Part shown: positions 1 to 10,942 of the stretch, in pieces
Numbering within the stretch: position 1 is the first letter of the stretch
How the letters are laid out: every line of letters begins with the position of its first letter
Assembly (NCBI RefSeq): GCF_014633365.1
Contig: NC_068339.1
Coordinates: forward strand, 29,149,316 to 29,213,315
Direction of reading: 5' to 3'
DNA length: 64,000 nucleotides
Source of the DNA: Diospyros lotus
Lineage: Eukaryota > Streptophyta > Magnoliopsida > Ericales > Ebenaceae
Position numbers and translations under genes: made by a program
The notes under the pieces: generated by a model
The model's input: only the letters and a program-made list of their open reading frames with translations
Databases searched by the model: none
What the model was told of the DNA's origin: nothing

Positions 1-1542
1 CTTATAGATCCCATGAGCTATGTATAGGTTTGACAAAGGTTGACAACTCCTCCGTAACATCTTTTGCAACATCTTCTTCATTCCTAACATTTGAACCCTT
101 CATCTATTGCCTTCATCTTTCTTCCCTTTTCAGGTTCAGAATCAAATAAGCTAGGGTTGGACTCAATTTTGTGCTCATTTCAATAATTCTCCCTCCTAGT
201 CAGACCAATGACATAGCAAATGCTTACACCAAGATGACACATCAAATTGTTACATCAACAAGTTGTAACTACATGATATTCTATTAGTTGATTCTTTAAT
301 GATCTTTGTAGAATTGATACAAGATTGAAGGATTATCATTTTTGTTAACTGCTTTCTCAGCATAAAAATAATAGTAAAAAGAAATAATAACAGTACTAAT
401 ATACTAATAAGGATGAAGATTATGCAGCAACAACTAGGATAAAAAAAAAAATACATCCACAATACCATGGAATTGTTTACAAAAATAGTATTATTGTACT
501 AAATAATTATGAAAAATGCGTGCTTATGAAAATATTTAGAATTATACCACATTGTTAGCCAACTCAACTAAAATTACAGTTGGACAAATGAGAAACTGAT
601 GATGCATGTTCATACCTTCTTGCTATATGGACACCTAGTAAGTGCAAATAGTAACCAGGAATATAACTATAAGGATGCTTAAAACATTAGAGGAACAGTC
701 ACACAGAAGGATTATACATTATTGGTTAAGGGGCATGGATAATTGGTCAAATATCTCCATCACATCTATAACATTCTTAACAACTCACTAAACTACTTTA
801 TAATATCATTCAGCCACTAGGGCAAGGAGATAGGAAATGAAACTTGAACATTCATTCATGTTTAACCTTCTTTTTGGGTTTGTAATTGATTCTACAAAAT
901 CAAAACGTGTTTATGCGAGTCAGGTGAAACTGCAAATTCAATTCAATCACCAGAAAGGAGGTCTAACTTCCAAGAATTGGGCAAACTGTGATGAGAAAAC
1001 ATGTTTTTCTTGCAATAGCATCCGAGAAGCAAATTCCCAAACTGTTTGAGGGACCTTTCTGGTAACAATATGTTCTTCACTACTATTTAAAATGGCATTA
1101 ACTAGTTACATCCAATACTATTAGTTACTTAATACACATTCTACACAAATACCATGTCACACAGCTATGAGAGGGAGCTTTCCCCTGAATGGGACATATT
1201 TTCAAGTCAATGCGGTAAATTGAAACACTAATCCTCAACTAATTGAATGCGTTTCTTGCAAACACATGTTACAAAATTAGGCCATAGTAAAGAATTGACG
1301 TAGGAAGGTATTTGCTGACTATGAATCAAGTCTTCACCCAATTGATGTTCCTAAGGCTTGGATTTGGAAATTGCCAAGATGTACAGTGTATTTTGGAACC
1401 TCCATACCAACAATATTTAAAGGTGTGAAGCCTTAAACGATCAATGGTGATTCATGACCTACACCCTTAGTGGCAAATGGACTGTTCTGTTCATTTAATA
1501 GGCCATCAACAGAAAACATTCAACACTGCTTTTGGGGAGCTA
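1..1542. other. Non-coding, AT-rich; no feature recognised
   Basis: Only short random open frames (about 70 residues or less, no recognisable motifs) are seen on either strand. The sequence is AT-rich with no clear repeat structure, RNA gene or terminal repeat. It lies beyond the 3' LTR of the minus-strand Copia remnant, so it is probably the older flank of that insertion. Confidence 0.5.
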
Positions 1543-1840
1543 TGTAACAAACGAAAATTTTGTGTTTTGTTAAGAAGGAGGAAAAAACATCCAATTGTAT
1601 TCATTCTAAGGGGAAAAACAATGCATATATGCACACCTTCCACTCATATAGCCAGTTTCCTAAGTCTAATTAGGAAGTTTTCTAATTAGATAGTTTCCTA
1701 AACTAGTTTAGGAAATATGTACAGAAAAGGAAACAACTTAGAACTGAAAATACAATCAAATAAGAAAACAATAAAACAATCAACACTATAAATGATACAA
1801 ACAGTATTAGGAAGGCTACTAATCTGCTCATTTTATAATA
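1543..1840 (-). mobile_element. 3' LTR of a truncated Copia element
   Basis: On the minus strand the Copia pol remnant runs into a polypurine tract and then into this segment. It starts TATTATAAAATGAGC (an expected TG has become TA) and ends TTGTTACA, giving about 298 bp. It contains a TATA-like stretch and a dense palindromic block around AGTTTCCTAA/TTAGGAAACT (1650-1715). The position right after the polypurine tract is the main argument. The matching 5' LTR is not in the window because the element is truncated at its 5' side. Confidence 0.65.
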
Positions 1841-1852
1841 CCCCCCCTCAAG
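1841..1852 (-). promoter_or_regulatory. Polypurine tract of Copia element
   Basis: Read on the minus strand this is CTTGAGGGGGGG, immediately before the 3' LTR and overlapping the end of the pol remnant. Such a G-rich tract primes plus-strand DNA synthesis in LTR retrotransposons. It sets the LTR boundary at 1840. Confidence 0.65.
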
Positions 1853-2515
1853 ATGGTGAGAGTATATCATGTATTTCCATCTTGCTCAATATCTTGTGAT
1901 ACACATGACCCAGTAAGCCTTTAGTCAAAACATCTACCAGCTGCTCTCCTATAGGAACAAAAGATGTGCAGATCAAGCCACTCTCAAGTTTCTTTTTGAT
2001 GAAGTGCTTATCTACCTCAACATGCTTTGTCTTATCATGTTGAATGTGGTTATGGGCAATGCTAATGAATGACTTCTTATCACAATAAAGCCTCATAGGA
2101 GCTGACCATTTAATTTTCTTCTAAAACAATTTTCAGTCATAGTAGTTCACATATACCCAAGGCCATAGATCTAAATTCGGCTTTAGCACAAGATCTAGCC
2201 ACCACATTCTATTTTTTACTTCTCCGAGTGACAAGATTTCCACCTAGGAATGTGCAATAACCTAAAGTGGACCTCCTATTAACAAGAGACCTTGCATAAT
2301 CAACATTTGTGTATGCTTCTAGAGATAATTCTCCTCCATTTTTAAACACAATACCCTTACCAGGAATGCCTTTAAGGTAGTGAAGAATCATGTGCACAAC
2401 CTTTAGATGACGATCCTGAGGGCTATGCATAAATTGGTTGGCCACACTCGTTGCATAAGCAATGTCTAGCTGTGTATGAGATAAGTAAATAACTTCCACG
2501 TTCATGTACAAGAGA
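1848..2515 (-). pseudogene. Copia pol remnant: reverse transcriptase tail and RNase H
   Basis: The minus strand encodes the end of a Ty1/Copia polyprotein in three broken pieces. The first (2511-2209) has IYLSHTQLDIAYATSVANQF and a GYCTFLGGNLVTRRSKK block, which mark the end of the RT domain and the start of Copia RNase H. The middle (about 2205-2110) keeps an AEFRSMALGICELL stretch after an in-frame stop. The last (2096-1848) has the LYCDKKS motif, HVEVDKHFIKKKLESGLI and the terminal DVLTKGL block typical of Copia RNase H. The gag, protease, integrase and most of RT are missing: homology stops near 2515, so this is a 5'-truncated dead copy. Confidence 0.85.
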
Positions 2516-2899
2516 GTGACACAGTAAAATTCTCATGCTATTTCAAGTATGGATAAAAGGATTTCTAACTGTTATGGATGTAACCCCCTCATGTTATTTA
2601 TATTATCTGAACACTAAACACAATCCTTTGTCTAAAAACCATTATTGATCACATTCATACAAAACTCAAACTATTTTCTTGGAATAACTTCCATTACTAT
2701 ATAAGGTACCACATCCACTAGAGAAAGGAACACCAAATACAACCATTCACTTAAATTTCATTTTGATCATGTCTCTACAGAATTCCAAATTATATCACAA
2801 AATAAGTTCCATCATCATATTAAATGGATTAACAATGGATGTAACATGCAAGTGTAATGATTTGGAAGTATATTAACTATTTGGTAGTGAATTACCTCT
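2516..2899. other. Non-coding spacer between Copia remnant and CACTA transposase
   Basis: AT-rich sequence with no open frame of note. It may hold the 3' untranslated part and subterminal region of the CACTA element, but no clear CACTA/TAGTG end was found here. Confidence 0.4.
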
Positions 2900-2929
2900 A
2901 AATGATGATCACATTTTGGTGTCGATAAT

Positions 2930-3726
2930 CCAGCGTATTCAGCTTTGGGTGATGGTGTGCTTGCATGTGTGGTAGGAGCACTAGCATATGAGGATGGCTA
3001 TATTTCAAAAAAGTTTAGTTAATATATATAGTAAACATGTAATTTTAAATCATGAAATGCACTAATGAACGACATACCTATCTCGGTTGTGGTGTATTGT
3101 CTGGAGCTGGTGGTATATGTCCCATTGTCTCAAGTATTGCATGAACTTGCATTTGAATTTGACTTTGGATTTGAACTTGAAATTTTTCTTCTAGCTCAGC
3201 AGTAATTTGCACACGCATTTGGTTGTACTGCTCTTGGGGCACCTGATAATGTTGTCTTTGTCTAACCTTAGTTGGACATGTTCCAAGTCCTCATATCCTT
3301 ACCCTACCATGCCCATCTTTGCCTAGTATTTGAGTAAAGACATCCTCTAGCGAATATGGGGTTTGTTCATCTATGGGTATTTGTGACAACCTTTCATCCA
3401 TTTGTTCCTCTGTTATTGTTAACCCAATCACACTTAAACAAAACAAATTTGAATTCGTTAGAGTACCGTATCTCAACAACATCTGTTAGGACTCCATAAA
3501 AGGTAGCATCACCACTGATATGACGTTTATCTTTTGAACTAACATAACTTTCAATATTTGCAGTTAGTAATACTCCACTACTTTGAGTCATTCTTCTCCT
3601 TTCTTGGAACCTCGTGTGGAATTTGAATCCATTTACGATGTACCCAGAATACTTCCATGCCCATGAGTGAGGCCCAACAGCTAATGTTTTCACTTCACTG
3701 GGTATATTGTGACCACTTACTTGCAA
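2930..3726 (-). pseudogene. CACTA transposase, DUF4216 and C-terminal coil
   Basis: The segment 3726-3394 carries SGHNIPSEVKTLAVGPHSW and, further on, FYGVLTDVVEIRYSNEFKFV and LFKCDWVNN, the pattern of the DUF4216 module of plant En/Spm proteins. The reading frame then shifts (3482-3291, VIGLTITEEQMDERLSQIP). Past a stop, a hydrophilic stretch rich in Q and E (around 3290-3130, QEQYNQMRVQITAELEEKF) resembles the coiled tail of Ptta/En/Spm-type transposase proteins. The frame breaks indicate a dead copy. Confidence 0.7.
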
Positions 3727-4047
3727 TTCATAAACCTATTTTGTAACATGTTTATAATTCGTTACGCAAATAAATATATGCAAATTTTAAAATGGTTAGA
3801 TATGGATGTTTAGGGTGTGGTGGTAGCATGTTAAGACATCACTTACATGTTTTTCAAACCATAATGGGAAGTTTTCATGGTGTTTTTGTGTAATTTCACG
3901 ATTGCTAGCACCTCTTCTTTCCAATCTAATGGATTGTAAGTATGTCATGCATTGTATGCAAATGATAGGAATTATGAAATTAAAGTACAATTTTTATTTT
4001 TTTTATTATGAAACAAAATTGATTAACCAGATTAAGTTATAATAATC

Positions 4048-4610
4048 TTACTCTCGATAAGACGAAATTATACTACAATTTGCTAGCACATAACGATGGG
4101 CTTGTTGCAATGAAATCTCATTCAATGTGACTAATTTCCCTTTTTTTGGGATAGGTTGACCATGTGCACCCTCATAATTTTGAACTAGCCTATTAAACTT
4201 TGTTTCCACATCATCCAAGTACCTTGCACAAAAAGTCAAACACTCTTCTACCAAGTAACCTTTAGCAATAGATCCTTTTGGATGACTTCTAGTCCTTGCA
4301 TACTTTTTCAATGTCAATAAGAACCTATATGATAAGTTACATTGTTAAGTAAATTCACAATATTTACTTTAAAACGAACAAACAAATTCACAAATAAAAA
4401 AAATCATGGCTTAATATACCTCTCAACTGGATACATCCACCGGAACATTACCGGTCCCTCAATTTGGACTTCGTCAGGCAGGTGAACAACTAAATGCTCC
4501 ATTATATTGAAGAAGCTCGGTAGAAATATTTTTTCGAGGTGACAGAGCACCAATATAATGTGTGACCTCAATTGGTTACACTCTTCTACTGTAATGTTTT
4601 TAGAACACAA
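4048..4610 (-). pseudogene. CACTA transposase, DUF4218 region
   Basis: Minus-strand segments 4610-4404 (VLCHLEKIFLPSFFNIMEHL then VHLPDEVQIEGPVMFRWMYP) and 4317-4048 (GYLVEECLTFCARYL) match the DUF4218 module that follows tnp2 in plant En/Spm transposases. In intact relatives the two parts are continuous; here a gap of about 90 bp separates them. The gap may be an intron or decay. Function is presumed to be part of transposase, not an independent protein. Confidence 0.75.
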
Positions 4611-4754
4611 CTGTTAAAAGTAATTTCATAATTCAATCAAAGTTTTACTAACATACTTCCTCTTGAACGCCCTCCTAATTGCCAATGGAAGCAAATGTTG
4701 CATCAAAACATGATTGTCATGGCTCTTAAGTCCATTCATTGTCTGTTCTTTGAG

Positions 4755-6621
4755 TTAGACATGACGTGATATGTTTGATGAGAATCCATCGGGTGATTTT
4801 ATACTTTTCAATACTTTTAAAAATATATGTTTTTGTTCTCGATTCAACGTGAAAGATGTAAGAGGTAAATACTTCTTCCCTCCTAAACGATCTTCAGGAT
4901 GCAACTTTTTTCTTATCCCTAGTTCTTTCAAATCAAGACGTGATTTCAAGTTGTCCTTTGTTTTACCTGAAACATTTAATAACATCCAAATTATGTCGTC
5001 ACAAATATTTTTCTCAATGTGCATGACGCTGAGATTATGTCAGATCAAATTGTCTTGCCAATATGGAAGCTCAAAGAATATACTATATTTTTTCCAACCA
5101 CCCATTCCTCTCCCAACACTAGCGCCAGAATTCTCATGATTTCCATACATCTTCTAAACAAATTCAACATCTTTGAATACATCGTAGCTAGATAACTGAG
5201 GAGGAGCAACACGGTTCTCAATGGTTCCATCAAAATTCTTCTTGTCTAACCGAAAATGATGACTCATGTCCTCCAAGAATCCACGGTGACCTATATAACA
5301 AAACTTACCACCATGTTTTAACCATTTGGACTCCGTTTCTTTCATGTAACAAGGACAAGCAACTCTTACTCAAGTACTCCATCCAGATAAATTAGCATAC
5401 GCAGGAAAATCATTAATCATCCACAACAATGCTGCATGCATGTGAAATGTTTCTTTTCTTGAAGCATCATAAGTTTCTATCCCCTCGCTCCATAATTCTT
5501 GTAACTCTTGAATCAACGGTTGCAGAAACACATCAATATTGTCTCCTGGTGCACGAAGTCCATCAATCAATAAAGACAAGATGAAGTAAGGTTGTTTCAT
5601 ACACAACCAAGGCGGTAGATTGTATGGCAATAACACAACTAGCCAAATGCTATACCTAATGGTCATTATTCGAAATGGATTAAACCCATCAGAAGCCAAA
5701 CCAAGTCTAACATTGCGACTATCTTTAGCGAATTTCGGATGTTGTTCATCAAAAGATTGCCAAGCTAATGAATCAGCAGGGTGCCTCATTATACCATCCT
5801 TTGTTCTACCTTTTTCATGCCACCTCATTAACGATGTTTTTTGTTAGACATAAAAAATCTTTGCAGCTCGAAATTAAAGGAAAGTGTCATACTTGTTTAG
5901 AAGGGACTTTTTTCATCTTCTTTATATCGCCGTCCACGTGCACCCTATATTCTTTGTACCTTGACTCCCCACAAAAAGTACATCTGTCCAACTTTGATGC
6001 ATCTTTCCAAAAGAGCATACAATTGTTAGGGCATGCATTGTACTTATAGTACTTAAAACCTAAATCCTCACTCAATTTCTTAGCCTCCCGATACGATCGT
6101 GGCAATGACACTCCTTCTAGAAATGCCTCATTCAACAACTCAAGCAACATGTCAAATATTTTATCCGATAACCCACCCAATACTTTCAAGTGTTGTAAAC
6201 GAACAATAAACGATAATGTCGTGAAGTTCTTACAACCAGGCCATAACACTGTTTCTACCTTCTCCAACAATTCATGGAATCTCGTAGCTCTTTCACTACT
6301 TCCAACATTGTTTATGGGAACTCCATGTGCATCATGTATCATTCCCACCATATCATCTCCAATATTACATTCCTGATCTTGAAATTCTTCTCGACTATTG
6401 TGAGGCCCATATAGCTCTCCATGAACCGTCCATATTATGTAATTAGTGTCAAACCCATTCAGAATGAGGTGTTCCTCCACAACATCTCGTTTACATGGAC
6501 AATATATGCTTACCCCAGGAGACTTATGTCTATAGGCAAACTGAATGAACTCCTAAATTCCTTGTTTGTATCGAGGATCTAGCCTGTTCGATATGTTAAT
6601 CCAACTCTTATTCAGCTCCAT
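4755..6621 (-). pseudogene. CACTA transposase, tnp2 domain (PF02992-type)
   Basis: The likely start codon is at 6621-6619, followed by MELNKSWINISNRLDPRY, then a stop, then EFIQFAYRHKSPG. From 6480 to 5887 comes the hallmark run ending CPNNCMLFWKDASKLDRCTFCG, with cysteines of a CX3C...CX2C cluster. From 5828 to 5370 comes GIMRHPADSLAWQSFDEQHP, then LGLASDGFNPF, then WLVVLLPYNLPPWLCMKQ, a signature of plant tnp2 transposases, ending near FPAYANLSGWST. Pieces at 5345-5154 (KWLKHGGKFCYIGHR) and 5024-4755 (MHIEKNICDDIIWMLLN) continue the same protein. It would cut and join DNA at CACTA ends, but at least three frame breaks make this copy inactive. Confidence 0.85.
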
Positions 6622-6639
6622 TAGAATAATTTATATATC

Positions 6640-7560
6640 AAACCTACTAAGAATAAGGATTCAAAGGGTGCTCTAAGAATGGGATTATAATATATTAAAG
6701 TTTTAGTTAATATAATCGGGAACAGTCATACAATCACAAGAGAAACAAAATGCAACCAAGTATAATTTATTTTGTGAGTGGTGGTGGCGTTGTCACTTTT
6801 TAAAATGGTAAATTAGTAAAGAATTCCATGTTTTGACCATTTGAGCATAAAATAAATTAAATTTATTTCTTAATTACTGTTTGCGAAAAATAATGACCTT
6901 TGTTAACAAATAGTCTTCAAATTATGTTTTTCATATCTAAGCAAGCCCTTAAGTATTACTATCCATTTACAATAATACAAACCCTAGAACCCTTTTGAGG
7001 ATTGCAAATGATTGTCCATAGCATTAAAAATCATCTTTTCCCCAACATAGATACCATATGAGTGCTTAATTCCCTATAAATAACATATCCATCATATTCT
7101 ATAGAACACCAAGAAAACAATAACAACAACAATCAAAGGCCTTAATTCCCTCTAGATGGGGCATGATACACCAAGATGGATAACCAAATTTTAAATTACG
7201 TGCAGAACTAAGGAATTTTTCTGACTGTGTTTTTTATTTCCTAGACAGACAGAAGTATTATTTTCATCATTCTGTGTTCTGAAAATTACAATCCATCTAC
7301 TCTCCTCACATGGGCCTCTATTTGTCTTCTTCTCACATAATTAAATTGTGTCTCACACATTTTATGTTCTATAGGAGTCACTTTGACCTTATCATAAATA
7401 ACCTCATTTTTAATTTTATCTTTTTTTTGTATGGTATGGTCACACTTCTATCTTAACATAATCTTTACACCCGTATTTTTGCGTATTATTGTGCTGTTCT
7501 ATTATCAATAATTTTAAGCTAAAATTGAGTTCAAACCAAATACATTTGACACTGTCACAT
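6640..7560. other. AT-rich non-coding stretch upstream of the interrupted exon
   Basis: No convincing exon, RNA gene or terminal repeat is visible. The 3' end (…CACTGTCACATTTCAG) looks like an intron 3' end leading to the exon at 7566, so part of this may be intron sequence of the interrupted gene. Confidence 0.4.
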
Positions 7561-7574
7561 TTCAGGCAGTACAA

Positions 7575-7579
7575 AGAGC
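7575..7579. repeat. Target site duplication (left) of full-length Copia
   Basis: AGAGC directly before the left LTR, identical to AGAGC at 13937-13941 directly after the right LTR. A 5-bp duplication is what Copia integrase makes, which confirms both element ends. Confidence 0.95.
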
Positions 7580-8449
7580 TGTTGGATTTTCCTAGTGTGT
7601 GAGTGTAAGTGTGTGTGTGGGTGGTTGTCCCACATTGGTTGTGTAAAGAGGTGAGAGTGGGTATTTATACTCCTCCCTCACACTTGGGTTTGGGCCCTAA
7701 GGGGCACCCAGATTTTGTGAGCGGGTGACCCCCTTGGCCTTCGCGCGCGCCGCCGCCGCCGGTCGGTCGGATGGACGGGTCGGGTCGGGTCATATAGATA
7801 TATTTTTTACATAAAGAAAATCTAAAATTAAATTATTTTCTTTAATTTTATTTTTCCATCTTCTAGAAGTGGCTCTGGGTACCCGAAGTGGCGTCCTTTA
7901 TTTAAGCCAGCGATCAATGCCGACTTGAATGTTGTGTCGCCTCGGTGCCCTCGTTCCAGCCTATAAAAGGATGGATGTTCCTCCAGTTCAAGGATCCGAG
8001 TTGCAGCGTCTGCCTTCCTTTCTCTTTTGCGTTCAATCACAGAGAGCAAAGTCTTCCTCGACTTCTGCCAGATCTGGTCGATCGTGGTCGCTGTTCGCCG
8101 GAGATAGACCGTTGAAGCCTGCGTTGACAGTCGCCGTAGCCTGCCAGTGACCGGAGCAGGGCGCATCTGTCTTCAGGCCAGCGCATCCCTGCGTGCCTCG
8201 GTCGTTCCATCATCTTTCTACCATTGCCGAAAGCTGGGTTTGAGTTCCTAATCCTGTTGCTACTTTGAGAATATATTGCCGTGGGTTGACTGTTTATTGC
8301 AATCGAAAACTACATATATATATATTTCGTTGCTGTGCTGGTGTGCTATTGGGAATTTTGACTTTGGCAGCTTCTACATAATTGTTGATCTTGTTGGTTG
8401 TTGCTGCTATCTCAACAATCTGCATTTATTTTCCTCTACGGTTCTAACA
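7580..8449 (+). repeat. Left (5') LTR of full-length Copia, 870 bp
   Basis: Starts TGTTGGATTT and ends TTCTAACA, matching 13021-13936. It contains a TATA box CTATAAAAGG at 7961 and a pyrimidine-rich stretch after it. It lacks about 41 bp present in the right LTR (after TTTATTTAAG near 7902), which looks like loss between short AAG repeats. A (TA)n run lies at about 8314-8325. Confidence 0.95.
7961..7970 (+). promoter_or_regulatory. LTR TATA box
   Basis: CTATAAAAGG in the left LTR of the Copia element, repeated at 13448 in the right LTR. It fits a pol II TATA box placed before the R region and would drive the genomic RNA. Confidence 0.65.
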
Positions 8450-8512
8450 TTCTGAAGACAGATTAGTTGGAAGGAAAATAATCTGAAAAAAAAAAAAATT
8501 TCATAACTTGAA
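8450..8512 (+). other. Copia leader with no canonical primer binding site
   Basis: Between the left LTR and the gag start codon lie only 63 bp. The usual plant Copia primer site TGGTATCAGAGC (initiator tRNA-Met) is absent: the LTR is followed by TTCTGAAGACAGATTAG. A poly-A run precedes the gag ATG. Either a different primer is used or the leader is altered. Confidence 0.6.
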
Positions 8513-10942
8513 ATGGCTGCCCCCAACAACAACGTGCCTATGGCCACTGCATCGGCCTCTGCTGCTGTTGGACTCGCTATTTCAAAACCGGCAACTCATG
8601 TTGAAAAGCCACAACAGTTCAATGGGGAAGACTTTAACAGGTGGAAACAAAAGATGGTCTTTTATTTGACCACTTTGAACCTGGCACATATCCTGAAGGA
8701 AGCATGCCCAGTCACCCCGGAGAATGCAACTGCGGAGGAAGTAGCTGCCAAGGAAGCGTGGATGCATACAGACTTCCTGTGCCGGAACTACATCCTAAAT
8801 GCCTTGGTGGACTCACTGTACAACGTATATTGTACTACTTACCCAACAGCCAAGGATCTGTGGGATGCCCTGGACAAGAAGTACAAATTGGAAGATGCTG
8901 GGACCAAGAAATTCCTCGTGGGAAAATTTCTTGACTACAAGATGGTTGACTCTAAGTTGGTGGTCAACCAGTTGGAAGAACTACAAGTGCTCTTCAGTGA
9001 CTTGCTGAGTGAGGGACTGCTCATAAATGAACCTTTCCAAGTTGCCGCTGTGATCGAGAAGTTACCACCCTCGTGGAAAGACTTCAAGAACTACCTTAAG
9101 CACAAGCTGAAAGAGCTGTCCATGGAGGATCTGGCTGTCAGACTCCGCATTGAAGAGGACAACCGGAAGGGAGATAAAGCTCCTCTCAGGATGGAAGCAA
9201 GAGGCAACGTGGCTGAAGCTTCAAAAACTCAGCCCAAGAAACAACAAGGCAAGAAGAAGAATGTGAACATGGGTCCCAAGAATAAGACCCCCACTAAGCG
9301 CATCCAAGGGACCTGCTGGGTGTGCGGCAAGACAGGTCATAGGGCCATTGACTGTCGTCACAAGAAGGGACAGGGCTCTGCCAACAACCAGCGCAAGAAC
9401 AATCAGGCCAACATGATGGAAGAAGATGTCGACCTGATAGCGGTGGTCACTGATGTCTGCATGGTGTCGAATGCCAAGGGCTGGTGGATCGACACGGGGG
9501 CTACTAAGCACATTTGCAGTGACAGGGCTCTGTTTGCCACATATGAAAGTACTGACGGCTCTGAGAAGCTGTACATGGGGAATGCTTCTGCATCTCCTGT
9601 GGTCGAAAAAGGCAAGGTCCTGTTGAAGTGGACCTCGGGGAAGATACTTACCCTCACTGACGTGTGCCACGTGCCGAAAATCCGGAAGAACTTGGTGTCT
9701 GGGACTCTGCTGAACAAGAATGGTTTCAAACTTGTATTTGAGTCTGACAAGTTCACTCTTAGTAAGGGGGGTATGTATGTGGGACGGGGTTATTTACTTG
9801 ATGGTATGTTTAAACTTAATGTACTTGCCCAAGTTCCCAAGAAGAATGAGAATAAGAACAAGGCTTCCGCTTATTCTGTTGAGTTGTGTGATGTGTGGCA
9901 CTCAAGGTTAGGGCACGTCAATTATCGTTCTCTCCAAAGAATGGTAAACTTAGGACTATTGCCTAACTTCAGTATTGACAAAGGACATAAATGTGAAGTT
10001 TGTGTCGAGTCAAAGTTCACAAGGAAGCCGTTTTTATCTGTGGAAAGAAACAGTGAGTTACTCGATTTAATTCACAGTGATCTATGTGACATGAAAAGTA
10101 CTCCTACTAGAGGTGGGAAGAAGTACTTTGTCACATTCATAGATGATTGTAGCAAATACTGCTATGTGTATCTACTACACAGTAAAGACGAGACCTTAGA
10201 TGTCTTTAAGACATATAAGGCAGAAGTTGAAAATCAACTAGGGAAGAAAGTGAAGGTGCTGAGATCAGATAGAGGCGGTGAATATGAATCAACGTCTCTC
10301 TCTGAGTTTTGTGAGGTTAATGGAATAGTCCATCAAACCACAGCACCGTATACACCACAACAAAATAGTGTAGCCGAAAGGAAAAATCGAACTTTAAAGG
10401 ACATGGTCAACTGCATGCTTAATAGTTCAGGTTTACCCCACAACTTGTGGGGGGAGGCGTTGCTCACAACAAATTTAGTTTTGAATCGAATTCCACATAA
10501 GAAGACTGACAAATCTCCTTATGAAGTGTGGAATGGGAAGCAACCCTCATATAAAATCCTCAAAGTGTGGGGGTGTTTGGCTAAGGTGCAAGTTTCGTTA
10601 CCGAAGAGGGTTAAACTTGGACCAAAAACGATAGACTGTGTCTTTATTGGTTATGCACTGAACAGTGCTGCCTATAGGTTCTTGGTGATAAAGTCAAAAA
10701 TACCTGATATTAATAATAACACCATAATGAAATCTATAGAAGTGGAGTTCTTTGAGAACATATTCCCTTTTAAGGAAGAAAGACACAGTGACGGTGGTTC
10801 CAAGAGAAAGTATGAAGCGAGTTCTTCTGAGGCCCAAGTTGGTCAGGAGACCGAGGTTGAACCTAGAAGGAGCAAAAGAGCTAAGAAGGCTACTTCTTTT
10901 GGACCTAATTTCCTAACCTATATGGTAGAAGATGAGCCTTAA
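8513..10942 (+). CDS. Copia gag-protease-integrase polyprotein (809 aa)
   Basis: The first ATG after the leader opens an 809-residue frame. Gag (about residues 30-240) is of the UBN2/Retrotran_gag_2 type (FNGEDFNRWKQKMVFYLTTL). A zinc knuckle CX2CX4HX4C starts at residue 268 (CWVCGKTGHRAIDC). The protease has the active-site triplet D327-T-G in WWIDTGATKHIC. The pre-integrase HHCC motif begins at H463 (HSRLGH...CEVCVESK). The integrase core has D523, D586 and E622, the last two separated by 35 residues as required. The frame ends at TAA 10940-10942, before RT. In relatives the polyprotein continues, so this is probably a nonsense mutation; the following frame is the same one. Confidence 0.95.
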   Translation: MAAPNNNVPMATASASAAVGLAISKPATHVEKPQQFNGEDFNRWKQKMVFYLTTLNLAHILKEACPVTPENATAEEVAAKEAWMHTDFLCRNYILNALVDSLYNVYCTTYPTAKDLWDALDKKYKLEDAGTKKFLVGKFLDYKMVDSKLVVNQLEELQVLFSDLLSEGLLINEPFQVAAVIEKLPPSWKDFKNYLKHKLKELSMEDLAVRLRIEEDNRKGDKAPLRMEARGNVAEASKTQPKKQQGKKKNVNMGPKNKTPTKRIQGTCWVCGKTGHRAIDCRHKKGQGSANNQRKNNQANMMEEDVDLIAVVTDVCMVSNAKGWWIDTGATKHICSDRALFATYESTDGSEKLYMGNASASPVVEKGKVLLKWTSGKILTLTDVCHVPKIRKNLVSGTLLNKNGFKLVFESDKFTLSKGGMYVGRGYLLDGMFKLNVLAQVPKKNENKNKASAYSVELCDVWHSRLGHVNYRSLQRMVNLGLLPNFSIDKGHKCEVCVESKFTRKPFLSVERNSELLDLIHSDLCDMKSTPTRGGKKYFVTFIDDCSKYCYVYLLHSKDETLDVFKTYKAEVENQLGKKVKVLRSDRGGEYESTSLSEFCEVNGIVHQTTAPYTPQQNSVAERKNRTLKDMVNCMLNSSGLPHNLWGEALLTTNLVLNRIPHKKTDKSPYEVWNGKQPSYKILKVWGCLAKVQVSLPKRVKLGPKTIDCVFIGYALNSAAYRFLVIKSKIPDINNNTIMKSIEVEFFENIFPFKEERHSDGGSKRKYEASSSEAQVGQETEVEPRRSKRAKKATSFGPNFLTYMVEDEP

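Larger units (their letters stand above)
2900..6621 (-). mobile_element. Decayed CACTA (En/Spm) transposon coding region
   Basis: Read on the minus strand, the protein-coding modules of an En/Spm transposase occur in the usual order: an N-terminal DPRY..EFIQFA block (near 6600), the tnp2 core (6480-4755), DUF4218 (4610-4404), DUF4216 (3726-3394) and a glutamine-rich coiled segment (about 3290-3080). Introns, stops and frameshifts break it into many pieces. I did not find matched CACTA terminal repeats, so the element limits are unknown and only the coding span is given. The element points opposite to the neighbouring Copia. Confidence 0.75.

Noticed and set aside
2530..7600. CACTA/TAGTG ends for the En/Spm coding region
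   Set aside because: Single CACTA or TAGTG words occur by chance (for example near 2613 and 7594), but no matched terminal repeat or 3-bp duplication was found.
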